Of a stretch of 10,599 bases of DNA, positions 1-4,870 are shown in pieces. The notes beneath the pieces were generated by a model. That model saw only the letters and a list, made by a program, of their open reading frames with translations. It made no database searches and had not been told where the DNA came from. Every line of letters starts with the position of its first letter. Within the stretch, counting starts at the first letter, position 1. The stretch is from Bacillota bacterium (lineage in GTDB: Bacteria > Bacillota > Clostridia > Oscillospirales > Acutalibacteraceae): contig JAEWWM010000077.1 in the NCBI GenBank assembly GCA_023458915.1, positions 1-10,599 of the forward strand. The letters are read 5' to 3'. The translations under genes and the position numbers were made by a program.

Positions 1-20
1 CCAACTGAGCTATACCCACC
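1..20 (-). tRNA. tRNA, 5' part only, probably tRNA-His
   Basis: Read on the minus strand, the first 20 bases give the 5' end of a tRNA: an acceptor strand GTGGGTA, then TA, then the D-stem GCTC and AGTTGG. One extra G precedes the seven acceptor bases. That is the G at position -1 typical of bacterial tRNA-His, and the 5' end closely resembles known tRNA-His genes. The anticodon lies outside the window, so the identity is an inference. It sits 10 bases after the CCA end of the next tRNA and is probably the last gene of the same transcript seen here. Confidence 0.6.
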
Positions 21-30
21 ATATATCAAA

Positions 31-107
31 TGGTGCGCCAGAAGGGATTCGAACCCCTGACCTACTGCTTAGAAGGCAGTTGCTCTATCCTGCTGAGCTA
101 CTAGCGC
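31..107 (-). tRNA. tRNA-Arg (anticodon TCT)
   Basis: This is a complete cloverleaf on the minus strand. The acceptor strands GCGCTAG (101-107) and CTGGCGC (35-41) pair with one G-T wobble. The anticodon stem ACTGC/GCAGT encloses the loop CTTCTAA, giving anticodon TCT, which reads AGA arginine codons. The T-loop GTTCGAATC is canonical. The discriminator base is at 34 and the 3' CCA is encoded at 31-33. It is the middle gene of a tRNA cluster. Confidence 0.95.
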
Positions 108-116
108 AGACGTCAG

Positions 117-140
117 CGCCAAGTCGCAATCAGACTGGCG
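117..140 (-). other. Hairpin in the spacer between two tRNA genes
   Basis: The 37-base spacer between tRNA-Gly and tRNA-Arg holds an inverted repeat. CGCC (117-120) and AGTC (122-125) pair with GACT (133-136) and GGCG (137-140), with a single bulged A at 121 and a 7-base loop. No U-tract follows on the minus strand, so it is not a terminator. A hairpin separating two tRNAs in one precursor transcript could help folding or nuclease processing; that role is inferred. Confidence 0.45.
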
Positions 141-144
141 AAAC

Positions 145-218
145 TGGAGCGGGTGATGGGAATCGAACCCACGCTATCAGCTTGGAAGGCTGAAGTTCTA
201 CCATTGAACTACACCCGC
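145..218 (-). tRNA. tRNA-Gly (anticodon TCC)
   Basis: This is a complete cloverleaf on the minus strand. Acceptor GCGGGTG (212-218) pairs perfectly with CACCCGC (149-155). The anticodon stem TCAGC/GCTGA holds the loop CTTCCAA, giving anticodon TCC, which reads GGA/GGG glycine codons. The T-loop GTTCGATTC is canonical. The discriminator is at 148 and CCA is encoded at 145-147. It is the first gene after the promoter at 238-267. Confidence 0.95.
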
Positions 219-237
219 GCCTTTGGTGACAAAGATT

Positions 238-267
238 ATTTTAACATGGCTTGCGCAATTCTGTCAA
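238..267 (-). promoter_or_regulatory. Sigma-A promoter of the tRNA operon
   Basis: On the minus strand there is a perfect -35 TTGACA (262-267) and a -10 TAAAAT (238-243) with an 18-base spacer. The spacer ends in TG plus one base, an extended -10 element. Transcription would start near 231, about a dozen bases before mature tRNA-Gly. Strong promoters of this kind are expected for tRNA operons. Confidence 0.85.
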
Positions 268-348
268 TAAAGTTTTTGTTCTGTAGAGATATGCCTCTGA
301 AAGCGTTTTTGAAAATTATTAAAAATAAATAAAATTTTGTAAAATTTA

Positions 349-377
349 TTGATATATATGTACGTATTTTATATAAT
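349..377 (+). promoter_or_regulatory. Sigma-A promoter of the first Nif11-type peptide gene
   Basis: There is a -35 TTGATA (349-354), a 17-base spacer and a consensus -10 TATAAT (372-377). The expected start of transcription is near 384, giving a leader RNA of under 40 bases before the ATG at 421. This promoter rules out the upstream in-frame TTG at 349 and ATG at 376 as translation starts, because both lie inside promoter boxes. Confidence 0.85.
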
Positions 378-420
378 GTCTATAAATTTCAAAAAATATA
401 AAGCAAAGGATGTGTTTTTG

Positions 421-903
421 ATGGGTGATAAAATCACAGAAAATTTAAAAATAGCTCTCAGCGACAAGGCTTTTGCTGAGAAAATAGTCGGCCTCGATAC
501 CCCGGAAGAAGTCAAAGCTGCATTTAAAGAAAAAGGTATTGAAATTTCAGATGAAGGGATTCAGATTCTTGGTTCAATACTAAACAAAATGGCTGAAAAA
601 AGCAGCACAAACCTTTCTGAAGTGGATCTTCAGGAAATTGCGGGAGGCATTACTGGAAGTGAAGTCTGGAAAGGGTTCAAATATCCTTTTACACATGAAG
701 GAAATTTTTCGTCGTGGCCAGAAGGCAATGATAAAGAGAAACAAAAAGGTAAAAATATCGGAAATGCGCTTGCAGGAGCCACGGTTGTAGTCGGAATAGT
801 AGGGGCAGTAGTTGGCGCAACCATAGGTATACAAAAATTAAGCAAATACGCTTCTGAACACCATTGGTGGAGTAAAATAAAAAGCAGCGTTGGTTTAACT
901 TAA
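421..903 (+). CDS. Nif11-type leader peptide with hydrophobic, cysteine-free core (bacteriocin/RiPP precursor candidate)
   Basis: This 160-residue protein has two parts. Residues 1-76 are an acidic, helical leader ending in LSEVDLQEIAGG, a double-glycine site of the Nif11-type kind that C39 transporter-peptidases usually cut. The remaining 84 residues have no cysteine. They begin with an aromatic stretch (W83, F86, Y88, F90, W99), pass through a Lys/Glu-rich linker (104-112), and contain a Gly/Ala/Val-rich segment (about 113-136) with GxxxG spacing that could cross a membrane. The tail is basic and aromatic (HHWW at 147-150). The ATG at 421 is chosen because AAAGGA (405-410) precedes it by 10 bases and upstream starts fall in the promoter. 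The gene has its own promoter and terminator, so it is monocistronic. The absence of Cys argues against thioether products; the core looks more like a pore-forming or membrane-active peptide. A non-secreted Nif11-domain protein is the alternative. Family assignment is by leader pattern only. Confidence 0.72.
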   Translation: MGDKITENLKIALSDKAFAEKIVGLDTPEEVKAAFKEKGIEISDEGIQILGSILNKMAEKSSTNLSEVDLQEIAGGITGSEVWKGFKYPFTHEGNFSSWPEGNDKEKQKGKNIGNALAGATVVVGIVGAVVGATIGIQKLSKYASEHHWWSKIKSSVGLT

Positions 904-947
904 AAGGTAAAATTACTGATTAAAAAATTTTATTCAAGTAAATTTTT

Positions 948-980
948 AAAAGCTACCGCTCAGGCGGTAGCTTTTGTTTG
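948..980 (+). terminator. Intrinsic terminator after the first Nif11-type gene
   Basis: There is a 12-bp perfect stem, AAAAGCTACCGC (948-959) against GCGGTAGCTTTT (964-975), with a TCAG tetraloop and a T-rich tail running to about 980. It lies 45 bases after the stop codon. Its core is GC-rich and it is the strongest hairpin in the left half of the window. It separates the peptide gene from yifB transcription. The A-run on the left side could also make it work weakly on the other strand. Confidence 0.92.
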
Positions 981-1024
981 CTTATAAAATTTTAAAAAGA
1001 ACATTAAAATTTTGATTTACATAC

Positions 1025-1053
1025 TTGAAAAAATATCCAATATAATTTATAAT
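1025..1053 (+). promoter_or_regulatory. Sigma-A promoter of yifB
   Basis: There is a -35 TTGAAA (1025-1030), a 17-base spacer and a -10 TATAAT (1048-1053). A second TATAAT lies at 1041-1046 and has a weaker partner, TTTACA (1016-1021), at 19 bases. Transcription from the main set would start near 1060, about 40 bases before the ATG at 1103. Confidence 0.75.
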
Positions 1054-1102
1054 TAATGGCAGTTAAACTTAAATTTAAAATAAACACCTGAAAGGTTTAA
1101 TA

Positions 1103-2635
1103 ATGACTTCTGATATATACAGCATGGGAATAAACGGTTTGGAGGCATTCACAGTTACAATAGAATCTGATGTATCCTCAGGAATGCCCGCCTGCGATAT
1201 TGTCGGACTTCCTGATGCCGCAGTAAAGGAATCTAAAAACAGAGTTCGATCTGCCATAAAAAACTGCGCGTTTAACTTCCCTATAGCCCGAATCACCGTA
1301 AACCTTGCACCGGCGGACATCAAAAAAACCGGCTCACTTTATGATTTACCGATATTTTTATCAATTTTAAAATCCAGCGGACAAATTGATAATTTACCCG
1401 AAAGTTCTGTTTTTATAGGTGAGCTTTCGCTTACCGGCGACGTGTACCCTGTAAGCGGAATCCTTCCAATGACAATAAAAGCTATGGAAGAAGGATTTAA
1501 AAACATATTTGTGCCTCAAAAAAACGCTGCCGAAGCAGCAATTGTGAAGGGAATCAATGTTTTCCCCATTCATAATGTTCGTGAACTCACTGAGCATATA
1601 CAGTGCAATAAAAAAATCCCCGTGCAACCATATACTTCCATTATTAAAAAATCTTCGGAAAATTATTTAGACTTTTGCCAGGTAAAAGGGCAATATGACG
1701 TTAAAAGAGCTTTGGAAATCGCAGCAGCAGGCGGACACAATGTAATTTTAATCGGCCCTCCAGGCTCGGGGAAAAGTATGCTCGCTAAAAGGCTTTCATC
1801 AATTTTACCAGAGATGACATTTGAAGAAATAATCGAAACCACCAAAATTTATTCCATTAATGGGATTTTACAAGGAGAATCCCCACTCATAACAAATCGA
1901 CCGTTCAGAGCTCCGCACCATACAATTTCATCAGCCGGACTTTCCGGAGGCGGCAGCATTCCGCATCCAGGCGAACTTTCACTTGCCCATAACGGCGTGC
2001 TATTTTTAGATGAGCTTTCTGAATTTTCACGATCAGCCATGGAAGCCCTTCGACAACCACTAGAAGAAGGTAAAATCACAATCGCGCGCGTACGAAATAC
2101 TTTAACTTACCCTTGTTCAGTTATGCTTATAGCTGCGATGAACCCTTGCCCCTGCGGATACTACGGACACCCAACCAAAACTTGCACCTGTTCTCATAGC
2201 GCAGTTGCAAGGTACCTTTCCCGCATCTCTGGGCCAATGCTTGATAGAATAGACATACACATAGAAGTCCCGCCTGTAAATTTTGAAAATCTTACTTCAA
2301 ATGAAAAACTCGAAACTTCAGAAGAAATCAGGAACAGAGTTAATAAAGCGCGGGGAATTCAGACTCATCGATATAAAGACATTGGCATAACATCAAACGC
2401 TTATATGCCATCGCATATTTTAAATAAAGTGTGCCCGCTTACAACAAAAGCACAAAATATACTTCAAAAAGCTTTTGAAGCAATGGGGCTTTCCGCCAGA
2501 GGGTACGATAAAATTCTAAAAATAGCAAGAACTATTGCCGATATGGATGAAACAGAAATTATAGACATTCAGCATATCGCCGAAGCTGTTCAATATCGCA
2601 GCCTTGATAGAAAATATTGGAGTGGAGCTAAATAA
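1103..2635 (+). CDS. yifB: YifB/ComM-family AAA+ ATPase (Mg-chelatase-like)
   Basis: The protein has 510 residues, full length for the family. The N-terminal domain carries the family hallmarks DIVGLPDAAVKES (32-44) and RITVNLAPADIKK (63-75). The AAA+ core has Walker A GPPGSGKS (218-225), Walker B VLFLDELSEF (299-308), a sensor region AAMNPCPCG (344-352) followed by CTC (361-363), and an arginine-bearing segment GPMLDRIDIHIEVP (377-390). The C-terminal Mg-chelatase domain includes LSARGYDKILKIARTIAD (463-480). Related ComM proteins are hexameric helicases that promote branch migration when single-stranded DNA is integrated during natural transformation. In Firmicutes the role is less clear. 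The four clustered cysteines (349, 351, 361, 363) suggest a metal-binding insert. The ATG at 1103 follows GAAAGG (1090-1095) by 7 bases and gives the expected N-terminus. The gene has its own promoter and converges with the minus-strand RiPP locus. It is intact and very probably ancestral. Confidence 0.97.
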   Translation: MTSDIYSMGINGLEAFTVTIESDVSSGMPACDIVGLPDAAVKESKNRVRSAIKNCAFNFPIARITVNLAPADIKKTGSLYDLPIFLSILKSSGQIDNLPESSVFIGELSLTGDVYPVSGILPMTIKAMEEGFKNIFVPQKNAAEAAIVKGINVFPIHNVRELTEHIQCNKKIPVQPYTSIIKKSSENYLDFCQVKGQYDVKRALEIAAAGGHNVILIGPPGSGKSMLAKRLSSILPEMTFEEIIETTKIYSINGILQGESPLITNRPFRAPHHTISSAGLSGGGSIPHPGELSLAHNGVLFLDELSEFSRSAMEALRQPLEEGKITIARVRNTLTYPCSVMLIAAMNPCPCGYYGHPTKTCTCSHSAVARYLSRISGPMLDRIDIHIEVPPVNFENLTSNEKLETSEEIRNRVNKARGIQTHRYKDIGITSNAYMPSHILNKVCPLTTKAQNILQKAFEAMGLSARGYDKILKIARTIADMDETEIIDIQHIAEAVQYRSLDRKYWSGAK

Positions 2636-2638
2636 ACA

Positions 2639-2684
2639 TTATCCGAATCAGAATTGTTTAACTTAGAGAGTTCTTTTTTATATT
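2639..2684 (-). pseudogene. Decayed duplicate of a Nif11 leader end
   Basis: These 46 bases match 2991-3036, inside the intact Nif11 precursor, at 41 of 46 positions and on the same strand. Read in the frame of the precursor, the copy gives KKELSKLNNSDSDN, against EKELSTLNDSDLDN in the intact leader. The match stops just before the double-glycine codons. One codon of flanking frame has become TAA where the precursor has GAA, so no protein can be made across it. It begins three bases after the yifB stop codon. It is best read as the remnant of a second precursor or a partial tandem duplication. A conserved nucleotide element is the less likely alternative. Confidence 0.7.
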
Positions 2685-2737
2685 ATTTCTCATTTATAAG
2701 CCAGTTTACACACTTTTTAATTTAATACTTAAATTTT

Positions 2738-3235
2738 TTATACTCCTAATACTATGCACGCACTTTCACCACTTGGTCTACTTCCACCAGGCAACGCTCC
2801 GTAAAACGTACCGACAGGGCTTTTGCCTTTAGTTTTAATATGTCCACCGCCAATTCCTAACATAATACAGGCAAGCAATCCGGGGCCGTGTTCCAAAGAG
2901 TAATCTACCCCATCTTTTATGCTGCTATTAAATACAGGAGAACATCCAATCCCATACCCTACACAAGCACCAATGACGCCACCGGCGGTGTTATCCAAAT
3001 CAGAATCGTTTAACGTGGAGAGTTCTTTTTCATATTCTTTAAATTCTTCAAAAGTGAATTCATATCCGTTTGATTTGGCTAAAGGAATTATTTTTTCTTG
3101 AATAATTTTCTCTTTTTCTTCTGTATCTAATTTTTGGCCTTCATATTCAGAACATATCTCAATAAATTTTTGATAAAGATTTTTGTCTTTGCTAATTGAC
3201 TCATAAAATAATTTTACTTTGTCAAAATTTCCCAT
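2738..3235 (-). CDS. Nif11-type RiPP precursor with four-cysteine core
   Basis: The 165-residue precursor lies directly downstream of a radical SAM maturase. Residues 1-86 form a Nif11-type leader: helical and acidic, with IIPLAKSNGYEFTFEEFKEY (49-68) matching the usual A-K-x-x-G-Y-x-F-T pattern, and a double-glycine end at SDLDNTAGG (78-86). The 79-residue core is Gly/Ser-rich with cysteines at 91, 98, 123 and 160 and two X-Tyr-Gly triplets (93-95, 144-146). The start at 3235 is chosen over the upstream ATG at 3250 because GGAG (3245-3248) lies 9 bases before it; the longer form (MEMIN extension) would place its start on top of that site. A strong private promoter (3262-3289) should give more precursor than enzyme. 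Cys and Gly content fits thioether formation (sactipeptide- or ranthipeptide-like), epimerisation or Tyr excision; the actual modification is unknown. No sequence identity to a named peptide was recognised. Confidence 0.85.
   Translation of the reverse strand: MGNFDKVKLFYESISKDKNLYQKFIEICSEYEGQKLDTEEKEKIIQEKIIPLAKSNGYEFTFEEFKEYEKELSTLNDSDLDNTAGGVIGACVGYGIGCSPVFNSSIKDGVDYSLEHGPGLLACIMLGIGGGHIKTKGKSPVGTFYGALPGGSRPSGESACIVLGV
2991..3036 (-). repeat. Parent copy of a 46-base direct repeat within the precursor leader
   Basis: This segment encodes the end of the Nif11 leader up to Asp-Asn, just before TAGG. It is repeated at 2639-2684 in the same orientation with five mismatches. The two copies are about 350 bases apart, so recombination between them would delete the core-coding part and the stop of the precursor. 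Confidence 0.8.
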
Positions 3236-3261
3236 ATTAATCATCTCCATAATTTTTTATT

Positions 3262-3289
3262 ATTATATAACAAAATAAATGTTTGTCAA
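3262..3289 (-). promoter_or_regulatory. Near-perfect sigma-A promoter of the four-Cys precursor
   Basis: On the minus strand there is a perfect -35 TTGACA (3284-3289) and a perfect -10 TATAAT (3262-3267) separated by 16 bases. It lies wholly in the 67-base gap between the maturase stop and the precursor start. Transcription would start near 3255, leaving a leader of about 20 bases with the GGAG site. It allows the precursor to be made in excess over the maturase. Confidence 0.88.
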
Positions 3290-3302
3290 ATAATTTTTAT
3301 GT

Positions 3303-4688
3303 TTATATTTCCACAAAATCACTTACGCATTTTTTAATTTTATTAAGATAATCATTTTTAAAAAATATACATGCAGTAGAATCATTATCAAAATACTCCC
3401 CTTTTTTCATTGCGCCGAGCCCACGGCAACCTCCTCCGCAAACCAGTTTATGCTCACAATTATTACATTTTTTATTAAAACTTAGAAACTCCTGAAGATT
3501 AAGATTAATCAGTGATAAATAATCGGAATGAGTTAGCGCGTCAGATAATTCCATTTCTGTTATAAAAATTTTTTCTTGGTTAAGTTTCATTCCATCTAAA
3601 GATACACAAGGCAAAATTTGACCATCTGGATTAATATACATAATATTTTTTGCATGTGAACAAACAGAGTCTGACAAACATGATTCTTTACCTGAAAATC
3701 TAACTGCAGGGATATTAAAAATTTTTCCGTTTTTTTCACAGTAAAAAAATCCGCCTAATTGTAAAGTCACAGGAGACCCTTTTTTGAAAAACTTTGGTAT
3801 GTAATCAAGATATAAATCATAGACTTCTTTCACAGTCAGGCTATATTTAGTTCCTTCTTTAACCCACTCTCCCGATTCAGTTGCTTGATTAATTTTTATG
3901 CTCTCCACACCCAGACCTGCTAAAAAATCAACAGTGCTTTCTATAGTATCAGCATTGTTTTTATGAAGGCACATTTCTATTTCAATTTTAAACCCTTTTT
4001 TATGTAGAAGCTTTATGGCTTTAATAGTTGCTTTTTCCGCACCTTTTATTCCTCTTAACCAATCGTGATGACCTAATCCATCAAAACTTATAGAAAATGC
4101 AGGTTTTATATTTAGTTTATCAAGTTCATCCAAGAGTTTACTATTAATAAGTGAGCCGTTAGTATATACCGAGCGTAGGTTTATCTTTTTATCTATTAAG
4201 GTATTAATTATCTTTAAAAAATCAGTTCTTAATAACGGTTCACCGCCTGTTAAAGATACACTCAATATGCCACACTTTTCTAGTTGACTTATCACACGTT
4301 CACATTGTTCATAAGATAGTTCAGTGTGTTTTACCCCAGGAGAAGACATGTAACAGTGTTTACATAAATAATTACAATTTCTGGTGATAGCCCAGTGTGC
4401 ATGTTTAATGTATTGACAATTATATTCTTTGTATCTTTGATAATCTTTTATTTCTTCGTTACTATCACATTTTTTCACAATCCCCTTATCTAGATATTTT
4501 TTAATTTGTTCTCTGTGTGAATTAAGTACATAAACGCTATCTATATCTGTGATGCCGTCACAAAAGGTTAAAGATTGAAATTGCAAATCATTTAAAATTG
4601 TAATTTCTCCCGTGGGATAAAAAACCAATGCGTGGGGGTAATTAAGCCATCCCCTTAGAGCAAATTCATCTTTTAATATTAGTTTCAT
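3303..4688 (-). CDS. Radical SAM/SPASM RiPP maturase for the Nif11-type precursor
   Basis: The protein has 461 residues. Residues 1 to about 90 form an N-terminal region of the size and character of a PqqD-like leader-recognition domain. The radical SAM core opens with the CxxxCxxC motif C105, C109, C112, which holds the 4Fe-4S cluster that cleaves S-adenosylmethionine, and carries the GGEPLL motif (148-153). The C-terminal part is a SPASM domain for auxiliary clusters, with cysteines at 337, 343, 361, 408, 411, 417, 421 and 440. CNNCEHKLVCGGGCRG (408-423) is the typical pattern. Enzymes of this build modify peptide side chains or backbones: thioether and carbon-carbon links, epimerisation, tyramine excision. 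Being paired with a Nif11-type precursor fits the known Nif11-peptide maturases. The ATG at 4688 follows AGGAG (4697-4701) by 8 bases. No good promoter was seen upstream, in contrast to the precursor. It is intact. The chemistry cannot be told from sequence alone. Confidence 0.9.
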   Translation of the reverse strand: MKLILKDEFALRGWLNYPHALVFYPTGEITILNDLQFQSLTFCDGITDIDSVYVLNSHREQIKKYLDKGIVKKCDSNEEIKDYQRYKEYNCQYIKHAHWAITRNCNYLCKHCYMSSPGVKHTELSYEQCERVISQLEKCGILSVSLTGGEPLLRTDFLKIINTLIDKKINLRSVYTNGSLINSKLLDELDKLNIKPAFSISFDGLGHHDWLRGIKGAEKATIKAIKLLHKKGFKIEIEMCLHKNNADTIESTVDFLAGLGVESIKINQATESGEWVKEGTKYSLTVKEVYDLYLDYIPKFFKKGSPVTLQLGGFFYCEKNGKIFNIPAVRFSGKESCLSDSVCSHAKNIMYINPDGQILPCVSLDGMKLNQEKIFITEMELSDALTHSDYLSLINLNLQEFLSFNKKCNNCEHKLVCGGGCRGLGAMKKGEYFDNDSTACIFFKNDYLNKIKKCVSDFVEI

Positions 4689-4821
4689 AATTTATACTCC
4701 TATCTTACACAAACTAACTTTCTTTCTATATGCTACACATTATCAATTTTTATTTTATTAATAAAGAAATTCCATACTGAATCTCTTCCGGGCAAAATTT
4801 ACTTAATATAAAAATAAATGT

Positions 4822-4850
4822 ACTTAAAAGGTTTTAAAACCCATATTCTA
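4822..4850 (+). promoter_or_regulatory. Possible sigma-K-like promoter and palindrome before the LysM gene
   Basis: CATATTCTA (4842-4850) fits the CATANNNTA -10 consensus of the mother-cell sporulation factor sigma-K, with the short -35 dinucleotide AC at 4822-4823 (18 bases away; about 17 is usual). Between them is the perfect 12-bp palindrome GGTTTTAAAACC (4830-4841). No convincing sigma-A promoter was seen in 4689-4870. The predicted start would leave only about 15 bases before the TTG codon, which is tight. This is tentative. Confidence 0.3.
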
Positions 4851-4870
4851 TTATTAAAGGGTGATTTTAA

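Noticed and set aside
349..420. A 24-residue N-terminal extension of the first Nif11-type peptide, starting at TTG 349 or ATG 376
   Set aside because: The two codons form part of the -35 (349-354) and -10 (372-377) boxes, so they would not be in the mRNA. The ATG at 421 has its own AAAGGA site.
1075..2079. Minus-strand open frames opposite yifB
   Set aside because: They lie under a strongly conserved intact gene and show no independent coding features.
2719..2735. AT-only inverted repeat AATTTAA-TAC-TTAAATT followed by T's, as a yifB terminator
   Set aside because: The stem is 7 bp of A-T pairs only and lies in a region rich in A/T runs, so chance is likely. It could at most be a weak plus-strand terminator.
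3236..3250. Five extra N-terminal residues on the four-Cys precursor
   Set aside because: The ATG at 3250 has no ribosome binding site and overlaps the GGAG that serves the ATG at 3235.
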